Shown: positions 20,501 to 30,290, counted from the stretch's first letter. The stretch is DNA of 64,000 nt from Mytilus trossulus (GCF_036588685.1 NC_086386.1:77808682-77872681), one strand, 5' to 3'. The notes: generated by a model from the sequence alone, not told the origin. Program-made: numbers and translations.

Positions 20501-23314
20501 ATGTACAAAATGGTCCATCTCTGTTATTCATTGTATTTGCTGTTTTAAAACTATTGCAGTTAGACATTTTTATTAACCTCAAAACAGTGAAACAAATTTT
20601 TACAATATTGCTTGAACAAAATAAATTGTTAATAATATTTGCTTCATTCCAGTGAATTGTAACAGTTGTCAAGCTGCATCCTCAACAAAAGCTGCATTTT
20701 CCTCATTTAGCTTGCCAATTGAAAAGGTAAGATAATAGAAACAAAGCAAACAATAGATCAGTGAATTTTATGCACAACTATATATTTAATGCCAATAATA
20801 ATCATTTTTGCTATTCATCATTATAAATGAACTGATTTATGTTTAATGTCTTGAATAGAAATATCCAATTTATGTTGCGTATTGTAAAGTACTGTAACAA
20901 AAATCTTCTTTTTCAATAGCTTTAAATAAATTGAAGATCCTAAGACTTATAACATAATTTTTTTCAGTTTTTGTGTTGTCTTGACTGTAATTGTTGCTGA
21001 CTCTTTCATGCTTTCAGATTATTCAAACATTCGGACCATATTCAAACTTGATTTATGAAACCAAGCTGTTCACCTGGTTATATAAACTCCATTAGAAAAC
21101 CACAGCCGAGTTGATAACATAAAGCAGATTTATAATCAATTGATACTTTAATAATCCCATCTTCTTTGATATTACTAAAATATATTTAAGAATTTCTTAT
21201 AAGTATATATATACTTTATTTTATCACCTTTCACTTTCAATTTAACTATTAAGACTTGGCTGTAGTTTTCCTAAAGCAGTTTGTTAAAATTTCATACAAA
21301 AATAAAATTGCAATTGGTCAGAACTTTAAATAAAATGCAACAGGTGGGGAGCATTACTGACTGTCAAATCACAGTACTTTTTACAAACCTTTAAAGCAAG
21401 TTGTGTCTGACAGTTAAACCCAATTTACTAATACAGTGAGAAAGAAGTAACAATGTTTATGAAACAAAAATTATATAAATGTATTTAGGAGTGTTTTTTT
21501 TATTTAAATGTAGCATCAGAATATTGCTGAAGCCATTGGAGGCTATTTTAAAAGTGAACAAGTTGAAAGGAAATGTGATTTGTAAGTAAAATGTTACCAA
21601 ATAACATCAAAATAATATTGAAGGAACTTATAGATATAGGAAGATGTGGTGTGAGTGCCAATTATGTTTGGCAAATAGACTCAAATTGAAAGTGTGCAAG
21701 TCTTTTACTGCAAACCAAATGAATGGTTTCCAAAGAGTTATATCCTCTTGGACTGTGGGTCTTTATCATTTAATAATTGATGAAAGTACATGTATTTTCT
21801 CACACAACTGTATGTGATGTTATATTTATTAAATGTCAATAACATAATTATCAATCTCCACAATGCAAACATTTAAAAGTTCATTTCTGACAATTTCTAA
21901 CTGAAGATCATATTGAATTCTATTCTTTTTTATATATTATATTTAGGCCTTCTTTATAAACCACAAAAAATAAAAGAAAAAGTTAGTGAACTGTATGGCG
22001 TAATCGTACACAAAGGAAATACTCTGTCTAATGGCCATTACTATGCCTTTATATTATTTGGTACACAGTGGTATCTTGTGGATGACATGCAGGTTACTTT
22101 AATGAAGAAATGTATACCAGATGAATAGAAAAAAGAGATTTGATTTGTCCTGTTATCATAATGATCTTGTCATAAATTTTGAATATTAGTGATGTGTTTC
22201 TGAGAACAATAAGATATATTAAACATCCTTTGTATGAATAATACTCAGTGATAGAAAATTCTGCCAATGTAGAGATTTCTTGATGACGTTTAAGAATATA
22301 CAATCACTAGGTTAATGGACAGAAAGTCAGAGGACAAAAATTCAAAGGACATAAAGTAATGAATTTGATAGGACAAAATGTCACATGTATTTTTTTGAGA
22401 ATCGTTTAAATGTATCTTGAAATATTCCATTTTATAACATATACATGTATTCATTTTTTTAAGTAAAGGATTTGCTCATGATAATACACCTTGATAAATG
22501 TAAATATATTAAATTTTAATCATGAAAGGATATTTTTAAAAATTGGCAAAATTAACCCATTTAAATTTTAGTACCAAGCCCTTTTGATATTTTGTTTTCC
22601 TAACAATTATTTGATCATTTTCATATTTATTAGAAATTTGTATAATCAAAATTGATTCACATATAAAACTTCAAGAAAAATGAAAAAAAACTAAATTCTA
22701 AATAAGTTTTATTGGTTCAAAGAAAGATAATCTCAAAACTGAGACTCTTTGTCCTATGACTACCTGTCTGTGACTTTTTCAGTGACTTCTTGTCCAGTGA
22801 CTTTCTGTCCTATATTCAATCACAATCCTGAACTTATTATGACAACTCATGTGTGGGATTATTGATAAGATTTGTTAATATGAAATATAACATCTATAGA
22901 ATCCCAAATGAAGATTTGTAAGGAGGATAATAATTATTATTACTGTTACTTTGTTTATAATTTAAAACTGCTTTGTTTTTTTTGATGGGGTCACATTGAT
23001 TTGAATATGCTGCTGAATTTTAGACACAACTGCTATATTCATTTTGAAAGTATATATAAATATTCAAACAAATATAATTGTAAGAAAATATGAGGGGTGG
23101 TATCAAATTCAATGAAAAAAAACCAGTCCATCAGAGACCACATGACATTGAGGTTAAATTTCACATTTGCATTTTTATTTTCTTTTGTAATAAAATTATA
23201 ATGTTTTTTTTTTAGGTAAAACAAGTTACTATTCAAAGTCTGCAGAACATAGACGGACAGCCATATTTACTTTTCTACAGAACAATGCCAAGGCCATATT
23301 TAGGATTTGATTAG
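11508..23314 (+). CDS. Ubiquitin-specific protease (peptidase C19), multi-exon gene model
   Basis: A chain of twelve exons: 11508-11579, 12262-12498, 12924-13013, 16401-16478, 17296-17421, 18042-18109, 18823-18893, 19347-19408, 20653-20726, 21514-21581, 21947-22092 and 23216-23314. Splice phases agree at all junctions except the one before 21947. USPs remove ubiquitin from proteins with a Cys-His-Asp triad. The model shows a Cys box (NLCFANALLQC), GQQQDSHELL, an LNCNSC zinc half-site, a His box (NGHYYAFI) and WYLVDD, ending YLLFYRT. Oddities: the Cys box has two extra residues compared with the usual N-L-G-N-T-C, the second CxxC zinc half and the LKRF strand were not found, and exon 6 needs a weak donor to avoid a TGA. 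It may be a divergent enzyme or a young pseudogene. The 5' start is unknown; exons at 4925-7824 might belong to it. Confidence 0.65.
12262..12498 (+). CDS. USP model exon 2, helical N-terminal region
   Basis: Acceptor TTGTTAG, donor TTGG|GTTTGT. The first two bases complete a Glu codon from exon 1. About 78 residues, mostly acidic and helical (LLTEAQRSEQ, VCAHEEETEALLISLKAI), with no stop. A helical region before the catalytic domain is common in USPs but I do not recognise this one. Confidence 0.6.
12924..13013 (+). CDS. USP model exon 3
   Basis: Acceptor AATTTCAG, donor ACG|GTAATA. Phase-matched to both neighbours. It encodes VQEVIGITPAKDPRLKQ then KIDKCIQEHLN. The ORF continuing into satellite array 2 downstream is read-through of the intron. 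Confidence 0.6.
13085..13125 (+). repeat. Short R2 fragment beside satellite array 2
   Basis: AATGGGGAATATTTCAAAGA then GACAACAACCCAACCAT is a diverged 5' piece of R2. It lies between exon 3 of the USP model and the first monomer of array 2, marking the array's left edge. Confidence 0.6.
13136..15945 (+). repeat. Satellite array 2: 71-bp hairpin monomers, intronic
   Basis: About 39 tandem monomers of the type GACATCAGATCCCTTGCTTA, TATACAGGGATCTGATGTCA, TATGTATATATGTAGGTGTA, TATAACTCTAT. Stems are usually perfect 13-mers; GATCCC...GGGATC and GATTCC...GGAATC classes alternate, with many mixed GATCCC...GGAATC units. Stray half-units continue to about 16,030 and 16,260. The whole array lies in the intron between USP exons 3 and 4, so it would be part of that pre-mRNA. 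Array 3 carries the same monomer inverted. Confidence 0.92.
16040..16190 (-). repeat. R1 dispersed repeat, minus orientation
   Basis: It reads AAAAGTACCAGGATTATGAT, then GATGCGCTTTTCGTCTGCAT, AAGACTCATCAGTGACACTC and a TTGAGGATC end, the reverse of the R1 consensus seen at 58,928-59,098. It lies in the USP intron just after array 2. Confidence 0.75.
16401..16478 (+). CDS. USP model exon 4
   Basis: Acceptor TTATTGTAG, donor CAG|GTATTT. Phase-matched on both sides. It encodes SKSTVSFTKEAIELKKKAQL then NADCS, a basic linker directly before the catalytic domain. Confidence 0.6.
17296..17421 (+). CDS. USP model exon 5, catalytic Cys box
   Basis: Acceptor TTGTACAG, donor ACAG|GTATTTG. It encodes ECYPGGGLINPKGKNLCF then ANALLQCMRIADLHRIL. 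C-[FY]-x-N-[AS]-x-LQ is the USP Cys box, with the nucleophile at NLC. The usual oxyanion Asn lies five residues before the Cys; here that position is Lys and the Asn is seven before, because of a two-residue insertion. Confidence 0.75.
18042..18109 (+). CDS. USP model exon 6
   Basis: Acceptor TTTTTTGTAG; phase-matched to exon 5. It encodes DEDSCFTCSLKKIMTEG then SITAEP, the C-x-x-C-x-L pattern common after the Cys box. The donor chosen (CCT|GTATGC) keeps the frame open. The stronger-looking donor at 18126 (CAA|GTATGT) would include an in-frame TGA at 18119-18121 and imply a pseudogene. Confidence 0.5.
18823..18893 (+). CDS. USP model exon 7, QQDSHELL box
   Basis: It encodes KGQQQDSHELLHMMMQ then EIKEKCF, the QQDxHE(F/L)L motif of USPs. 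I used the acceptor TTATATAG at 18815-18822, which fits the phase of exon 6. An acceptor at 18801 would put a TAG in frame just before the motif. Some 15 residues usually found before this motif are missing, so a small exon may be lost or unseen. Donor GG|GTAAAC. Confidence 0.6.
19347..19408 (+). CDS. USP model exon 8
   Basis: Acceptor TCTTTACAG, donor TT GT|GTAAGA. It encodes SDNTLYSEEKRLFYGQEKSL, the F-x-G segment that precedes the first zinc half-site in USPs. Phases match exons 7 and 9. Confidence 0.6.
19832..20018. mobile_element. MITE with GGGTCTCATTG inverted ends
   Basis: The left end GGGTCTCATTGGGGTCT and right end (inverted) GGGTCTCATTGAGGGGTTCT form imperfect terminal inverted repeats around 187 bp. 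The interior contains AAGCGTGACGCAGGATTGCC and has no coding frame. It lies in the intron between USP exons 8 and 9. No clear target duplication was seen. Confidence 0.6.
20653..20726 (+). CDS. USP model exon 9, first zinc half-site
   Basis: Acceptor TCATTCCAG, donor AAG|GTAAGA. With the T from exon 8 it encodes LNCNSCQAASSTKAAFSS then FSLPIEK. C-x-x-C-x(3)-S-x(5)-F-x-x-(L/F)-S-L-P-I is the usual USP fingers entry. Confidence 0.65.
21514..21581 (+). CDS. USP model exon 10
   Basis: Acceptor AAATGTAG, strong donor TT|GTAAGT. It encodes HQNIAEAIGGYFKSEQVE then RKCDL, matching the USP pattern S-I-x-x-A-I-x-x-Y-F-x-x-E. It leaves two bases of a codon, whereas exon 11 requires one, so at least one exon is missing between them. 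Confidence 0.6.
21633..21662 (-). repeat. Short R3 fragment in USP intron
   Basis: GATATAGGAAGATGTGGTGT then GAGTGCCAAT matches the edge of R3 as seen at 59,115-59,145. It sits where the missing second zinc-half exon of the USP would be expected, in an intron of only 365 bp. Confidence 0.55.
21947..22092 (+). CDS. USP model exon 11, His box
   Basis: Acceptor ATATTTAG at 21939-21946, donor CAG|GTTACT (weak but GT). It encodes KPQKIKEKVSELYGVIVH then KGNTLSNGHYYAFI and WYLVDDMQ. H in GHYYAF and the second D in LVDD are the expected catalytic His and Asp. The segment before it, which should contain the second CxxC and LKRF, is absent. Confidence 0.7.
22308..22816. mobile_element. MITE with repeated GGACAnAAAGTC sub-terminal motifs
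   Basis: The ends are inverted: TTAATGGACAGAAAGTCAGA on the left against ATAGGACAGAAAGTCACTGG on the right read in reverse, each with three or four GGACA-AAAGTC motifs. CAATCAC flanks both sides (22301-22307, 22817-22823), a 7-bp or slightly longer target duplication. Terminal arrays of short motifs resemble those of the element at 580-2003. It lies in the last USP intron. Confidence 0.7.
23216..23314 (+). CDS. USP model exon 12, C-terminal end with stop
   Basis: Acceptor TTTTTTTTTAG; phase 0, joining DDMQ to VKQVTIQSLQNIDGQPY then LLFYRTMPRPYLGFD and TAG at 23312-23314. Y-L-L-F-Y-R is the classic last strand of a USP domain, so the protein ends almost at the domain border. Confidence 0.7.
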   Translation, partial: VKQVTIQSLQNIDGQPYLLFYRTMPRPYLGFD

Positions 23315-23493
23315 AAGGGTACTTACTTTTTTTTTACAGAAGATGTTTATATATCCCTTATTTTTTGTAACCAAACAAGTTTGCTGTGATATTAATAATA
23401 CAAAACGGATTGATGTTCAAAATATTAAATTTTTACTTTGCATTTATAGTTTTCAAATTCCAATAGGGAACCTACTTTATATAACATTGTATC

Positions 23494-23499
23494 AATAAA
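23494..23499 (+). promoter_or_regulatory. Candidate polyadenylation signal AATAAA
   Basis: AATAAA lies 180 bp after the USP stop codon. In such AT-rich sequence the hexamer is frequent, so it is only a plausible end for the transcript. Confidence 0.35.
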
Positions 23500-23924
23500 C
23501 CAATTTTTCAAAACTTTTTGGCCATTGGCCTTCTTCAGTTCTTTATTTCTCCTCACAACTACATGACTGACATTACATTTTCCAACTTTGCTGTTTAAAA
23601 AATCGGGTCTTAGTGAGTTATTTTTTTTAATTATTTTTTTAGATTTCAAGATAAAGATCATATTCATATTTTTTATTTATTGTAAGAAGCTTTGACTTGC
23701 ATTTGAAATTGATTTATTTTCTATTAAAAGTATTAGAGAGTACTTGTATTACATGTATATCATATTTTGCATTATACTCATGTTGAAATACTTTTTTGTT
23801 ATCAAATCATGTTTTTAATGATGTCATCTTCAAACTGAAGTGTTTCAACTGTATTTAAATTATATGATCATTTTCAAAATGTTTACAAAATTTTGAATTT
23901 TTTAAATACTTAGGCTTTTCTACC

Positions 23925-24115
23925 TCAGACATAGATTGCCATAGCTGTAGTTGGCAAAACTTTTAGGAATTTTGGTCCTCAATGCTCTTCAACTTCGTAC
24001 TTTATTTGGCAATTTTACCTTTTTTGGATTCGAGCGTCACTGATGAGTCTTTTTAGACCAAACGTGCGTCTGGCGTATATAATAAATTTAGTCCTGGTAT
24101 CTATGATGAGTTTAT
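23925..24115 (+). repeat. R1 dispersed repeat
   Basis: It reads TTGGCAAAACTTTTAGGAAT, TTTGGTCCTCAATGCTCTTC, AACTTCGTACTTTATTTGGC, GAGCGTCACTGATGAGTC, then a drifted form of the CGAAACGCGCGTCTGG core (CAAACGTGCGTCTGGCG). It lies downstream of the USP. Confidence 0.85.
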
Positions 24116-25687
24116 TTCATAACACCATGAACAAGACTATTTCTTGGCACCCTCAGTTTTCCAATTGACTGGATTAGGTGAAGTTCATTAAAGTTACATA
24201 GTGCTCACTTGTCATATTGTACCTGTTACAGACAATTAAACTGAAGAGTCGCCAATCAATACATTTTACAAATGTACGAAAAAATTATCTGTATATGTTA
24301 GATAAAGTTATTTCAAGCAATGCATCTAAAAAATGATATAATAAGTGTAAATAATCCAGTAATTGATTTGAATTCTGAAATAGGGAAGATGCACAATGTA
24401 ATTTTGAATATCATCTTCAATGTTCAAACCTTATTATTAACTATAAATCATTTTAAGAACATGTTATGATATGATGCATAAACGAGGTAAAGAAATTCGC
24501 AAGGAGAAAGTGAATACAATGTGGTTCTTTAGCATAGATTGTAATTTGTTACCAAAGCTGGACATTCAATATGTAAATTAAAACCAGTAATTTTACTCTG
24601 TACCTAAATTTATCAAAGATAAGTTATAACAAAACTGATGTAATTTGCGGGAGGGATATATAAATAAGTTATTACAATTAGACTAAGTAAACTTAATACT
24701 TATTATTTTTCCTTTGAAACTCTACCTTGTTTTCACACAAAATTTTTGGATCCAATTGATTATATCAAGATTTAGTTTTGGTCTTGTGGCTTTCTGTCAG
24801 TTTACCCCTTAAATAAAGATGAGATATACTTTATAACTGAAAGCCCTCTAAAAATTGAAAAAGTAAGACGAGGACAGAATATGTTAACATCTGGATAGCA
24901 TAACATCATAAAAGTTAATTTGTGTTTTTTTACTTTTTCATGTTGCTAAATGAATAAACTTGCATCAATTATAATAATTCATTCATTCAGAAACAAAGCT
25001 TGTAGAAAAGCAGGTTTCTACCTAAGTTAACTAAGCTTATGGAAGTTAATTTCATATAACATGTTATTTAGGTACATATGTGATCTATATATCTGATGAT
25101 CCAAGTGTAAATGTATCTAACACTTATTATATAATGTATAAGTCAATAAGAAAGTATATGTATTGTTATATATACATTATAAGTTTCAAACCTCTATTAC
25201 TGGTAATATCCATATGATGTATTATCTTTTATATGTGTTACATGTGAAGACTGAGTATGCTGGTGATTATAGTTGTAAGGATGACTGTTCAGCTGTGTTT
25301 AAGTTATATGTTATGTTAAAACTGGTTGCCATAATCTATGTGACTGGTCAGAATATATCCTGGTTTGATATTTTAAGTGCCTATTGTTTAAAAAAGAGGA
25401 ATACTTGGGATAACTCATTGCAAATTTCAGGTATTTTGATAATTTGAAAGATGTCTTTAAGAAATTACTATGTCATTAGATATTTTTTTTTTGTCGTTAT
25501 GTTGTCAGATAGATGTCATTTATTGCCAAGTTAAAACTTTTATACAACACTTCATGTAATGTCTGAGTAAAATGATGATTTATATATTATAAAAATGATA
25601 TCATAGTGTCCAATTGTATTGATCCATTATACATCATGTGGTATCTTATTGAATGGTTGTTCATAGTTAGACAGATGCTGTTTTTAA
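24116..25687. other. Intergenic, no gene seen
   Basis: AT-rich. A 94-codon plus-strand frame at 25,163-25,447 has no start context, domain or splice support beyond a chance acceptor-like tail, and I do not call it. Confidence 0.5.
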
Positions 25688-26204
25688 CCAGGGACGTATA
25701 TAGATAACTTCTTAACAATCCTTGTCCCGATAAAAAATATGTAGAGAATCATTGGAGAAACCACACTGTACACCTTAAAACTTTAAAAGTTGTTGATGGA
25801 TTTTAATGAAATAAAGATTTTCTTAAACTTAAATGATTCCTACATTGATAGAGTTAATTTGGTTAATAATGTTCATGTCTTTCATGTAATTTGAATTATT
25901 TAAGAAAGGAGGGTAATTATTTTTGGGGCATTATTCTACATTTTGTGAAAAAAACCACAATAAAACGTAGTTCAACTGTTCAGCTAAAAACTTAAAAAGT
26001 TCTTGATTGATTTTGATGAAAATTGTTTTGTCTGAAGTCTTAATGTTTTTTACATGTACAGAAGAATTTCCATGGTTATCAATAAGGTATAAGATTAAAT
26101 ATAAGCAATTTAAAAATGTATAGAAGATATGTTCAAATCCAACGATTCTCTACATATTTTCCAAAAATTATGAGATTCGAATCCTTCTAATATAAGTCCT
26201 TGAT
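25688..26204. mobile_element. TTAA-flanked MITE
   Basis: TTAA at 25684-25687 and 26205-26208 bounds 517 bp. The inverted ends are CCAGGGACGTATATAGATAA and ATCAAGGACTTATATTAGAA (right end in reverse). An inner block, AAAATATGTAGAGAATC, is nearly identical in both arms (about 25,733-25,757 and 26,137-26,160). A TTAA target points to the piggyBac or Kolobok type. The centre holds a diverged direct duplication around an AACTTaAAAAGTT-TTGATgGATTTT block. Confidence 0.65.
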
Positions 26205-26208
26205 TTAA

Positions 26209-27119
26209 CAGATAGAAAGTTTCAAGAAATATTATAAATATGCATAATACATTGTAAAACAATTATTATCGATAAGTGTAAAATATTAATGAAGCATACA
26301 TGAAATATTCCATCATTGTTATGAAATAAAAAATATAAAGATATATATTTTGTTTTAATATTGGTTAAAGCTTCAATATGCTGTGGAAAAGTTCAAATGT
26401 ACTTTTATTAAGGTTTCATTTCTGATTGTGTCTCTTTTCTTCATTCTATACCCTGAGTTGTTTCTGTCCTTATGCATCAAGTGTTCATTGACCAAACATT
26501 ATTGAAAATTAAAACTATTTTGAAATAAGAAATTGTTGTATGATTGGCAAAGACAACACTATATACCTGATACCAACAAATGTAGATGTTGACAAATTAA
26601 GATCACAATCAAGCCTTCAATAAGAGCAAACACATACTGTATATAAAACACCTCAAAATGTAAAACTATTTGAAACTATTAAAATGAAAATTTTATTTTA
26701 CAAACAAACAAATTTTTGGTACAACCAACAACAACAATCATGCAAACTACAGTATCAAAGCGCATATGGTGAATTTAGTTATATTTGTGAGGTTGTTATC
26801 CTCCCTATTTTGGGGGCAGTGGGGTAACAGGACAACAGAAGAAAAACTATAGATCTGTTGAAAAAGGCTGGACAGATTGACACAAAGTACACAAAGTACA
26901 CAAAACACTAAATATTAAAGGTATATATCGATTTTCTTCTCCAACTACGAAACAGATTTAGAAAATTCCTTCACTTTTAAGCTGTAATAAAAGTGGTGAA
27001 GAGACCACAAAAAGCATTTGAACAATGCTTCCAGGAATTCAATATCAATTTTGATTTGTTAGTTTCTTGATTTTTCTTTTCACCCCAAGTTTCTTTGTTT
27101 TGAACAACAAGGTTATGTT
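26209..27119. other. Intergenic, no gene seen
   Basis: AT-rich sequence with short tandem ACAAAGTAC at about 26,882-26,902. No coding or bounded repeat structure was recognised. Confidence 0.5.
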
Positions 27120-29960
27120 ATACATCTACCTGTATACATATGACATCAGATTCCTGTATATAAGCAAGGAATCTGATGTTATACAGATATATACACCTAC
27201 ATTTATCATATGACATTAGATTCCTGTATATAAGCTTGGAATCTGATGTTATACAGTTCTTTACACCTACATTTATACATATGACATCAGATCCCTGTAT
27301 ATAAGCTTGGAATCTGATGTTATACAGTTATATTCATCTACCTATATACATATGACATCAGATCCCTGTATATAAGCAAGGGATCTGATGTATTAAAGTT
27401 ATATACATCTACATTTATACATATGACATCAGATCCCTGTATATAAGCAAGGGATCTGATGTCATAGAGTTATATACACCTACATAAATACATATTACAT
27501 CAGATTCCTGTATATAAGCAAGGAATCTGATGTTATACAGATATATACACCTACATTTATCATATGACATTAGATTCCTGTATATAAGCTTGGAATCTGA
27601 TGTTATACAGTTCTTTACACCTACATTTATACATATGACATTAGAATCCTGTATATAAGCTTGGAATCTGATGTTATACAGTTATATCTATCTACCTATA
27701 TACATATGACATCAGATCCCTGTATATAAGCAAGGGATCTTATGTCATAGAGTTATATACACCTACATAAATACATATGACATCAGATTCCTGTATATAA
27801 GCAAGGAATCTGATGTCATAGAGTTATATACACCTACATAAATACATATTACATCAGATTCCTGTATATAAGCAAGGAATCTGATGTTATACAGATATAT
27901 ACACCTACATTTATCATATGACATTAGATTCCTGTATATAAGCTTGGAATCTGATGTTATACAGTTCTATACACCTACATTTATACATATGACATTAGAA
28001 TCCTGTATATAAGCTTGGAATCTGATGTTATACAGTTATATTCATCTACCTATATACATATGACATCAGATTCCTGTATATAAGCAAGGGATCTGATGTC
28101 ATAGAGTTGTATACAATTACATTTATATATGTGACATCAGATCCCTGTATATAAGCAAGGGATCTGATGTCATAGAGTTATATACACCTACATAAATACA
28201 TATTACATCAGATTCCTGTATATAAGCAAGGAATCTGATGTTATACAGATATATACACCTACATTTATCATATGACATTAGATTCCTGTATATAAGCTTG
28301 GAATCTGATGTTATACAGTTCTTTACACCTACATTTATACATATGACATTAGAATCCTGTATATAAGCTTGGAATCTGATGTTATACAGTTATATCTATC
28401 TACCTATATACATATGACATCAGATCCCTGTATATAAGCAAGGGATCTTATGTCATAGAGTTATATACACCTACATAAATACATATGACATCAGATTCCT
28501 GTATATAAGCAAGGAATCTGATGTCATAGAGTTATATACACCTACATAAATACATATTACATCAGATTCCTGTATATAAGCAAGGAATCTGATGTTATAC
28601 AGATATATACACCTACATTTATCATATGACATTAGATTCCTGTATATAAGCTTGGAATCTGATGTTATACAGTTCTATACACCTACATTTATACATATGA
28701 CATTAGAATCCTGTATATAAGCTTGGAATCTGATGTTATACAGTTATATTCATCTACCTATATACATATGACATCAGATTCCTGTATATAAGCAAGGGAT
28801 CTGATGTCATAGAGTTGTATACAATTACATTTATATATGTGACATCAGATCCCTGTATATAAGCAAGGGATCTGATGTCATAGAGTTATATACACCTACA
28901 TAAATACATATGACATCAGATTCCTGTATATAAGCATGGAATCTGATGTTATACAGTTATATATACACCTACCTATATACATATTACATCAGATTCCTGT
29001 ATATAAGCATTGGATCTGATGTATAATGGTTATATACTTCTACACATATACATATGACATCAGATTCCTTTATATAAGCAGGGAATCTCATGTCATAGAG
29101 TCGTATACAATTACATTTATACATATGACATCAGATCCCTGTATATAAGCAAGGGATCTGATGTATTAAAGTTATATACATCTACCTATATACATATGAC
29201 ATCAGATCCCTGTATATAAGCAAGGGATCTGATATCATAGAGTTATATACACCTACATAAATACATATGACATCAGATTCCTGTATATAAGCAAGTAATC
29301 TCATGTCATAGTGTCATATACAATTACATTTATACATATGACATCAGATTCCTGTATAAAAGAAAGGGATCTGATGTCATAGAGTTATATACATCTACAT
29401 ATAAACATATGACATCAGATTCCTGTATATAAGCAAGGGATCTGATGTTATACAGTTATATACATCTACATATATACATATGACATCAGATTCCTGTATA
29501 TAAGCAAGGGATCTGATGTCATACAGTTATATACCAGTGGCGGATGCAGGTATTTTCGAAAGGGGGGGTGCTAGCCCAGGGCAAAGGGGGGGTGCAGGGG
29601 GGTGCAAACATATGTCCCGATTCAAATGCATTGATCGGCCAAAATAAAGGGGGGGTGCGGACCCCCGGAACCCCCCCTCTGGATCCGCCACTGTATACAC
29701 TTACATAAATACATATGACATCAGATTCCTGTATATAAGCAAGTAATCTCATGTCATAGTGTCATATACAATTACATTTATACATATGACATCAGATTCC
29801 TGTATATAAGAAAGGGATCTGATGTCATAGAGTTATATACATCTACATATATACATATGACATCAGATTCTGGTATACAAGCAAGGGATCTGATGTTATA
29901 CAGTTATATTCATCTACATGTATACATATGACATCAGAGTCCTGTATATAAGCAAGGAAG
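27120..29960 (-). repeat. Satellite array 3: 71-bp hairpin monomers, inverted relative to array 2
   Basis: About 37 monomers of the type TGACATCAGATTCCTGTATA, TAAGCAAGGAATCTGATGTC, ATAGAGTTATATACACCTAC, ATATATACATA. This is the reverse complement of the array 2 monomer, including the spacer. A higher-order repeat of 708 bp (ten monomers) is tandemly duplicated at about 27,483-28,190 and 28,191-28,898. A MITE interrupts the array at 29,535-29,693. The array is not inside a recognised gene. Confidence 0.92.
29535..29693. mobile_element. CAGTGGCGG MITE inserted in satellite array 3
   Basis: 159 bp with terminal inverted repeats CAGTGGCGGATGCAG and CTGGATCCGCCACTG, flanked by the 5-bp direct repeat TATAC (29530-29534, 29694-29698). 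The interior is rich in G7 runs. The target is a satellite spacer; removing the element and one TATAC restores a normal monomer. Superfamily uncertain; CAGTG ends occur in hAT and P-like elements. Confidence 0.85.
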
Positions 29961-30290
29961 GGGGTGTACATGACAACAACAAAAATTCTGAATACAGATT
30001 GAACTTTACCTCAGACAGGATTTGATTTGTTTAAAAAAGATTTTTGGGGAAAAAGGGGGGGGGGGGGCAAATATTTAAAAAAAAAAAAAAAAAAAAAAAG
30101 GCAGGACAGGAGTTTTTGACATGACAAAAAAAAAATATTCTGAATACAGATTGAACCTTATCTCAAACAGGATTTGATTTGATTTAAAAAAAAAGTTTTT
30201 GGGGGAAAAAAGGGGGGGGGGCAATTATGTAAAAAATAAAATAAACAAAATAAATAAATAAAGGCAGGACAGGAGTTTTTGACACCAAAG
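29961..30290. repeat. Tandem duplication with poly-G and poly-A tracts
   Basis: Two copies of about 155 bp share TTCTGAATACAGATTGAAC, CAGGATTTGATTTG, a TTTTTGGGGAAAA block, G9-14, and GGCAGGACAGGAGTTTTTGA. The first starts near 29,976 and the second near 30,130. They directly follow array 3. Confidence 0.75.

Noticed and set aside
25163..25447. 94-codon plus-strand ORF with several Cys residues
   Set aside because: No domain, no convincing splice context and no relation to neighbours; length is within chance for this AT content.
29519..29752. 77-codon minus-strand ORF rich in Pro and Gly
   Set aside because: It is the translated G-rich interior of the MITE at 29,535-29,693.
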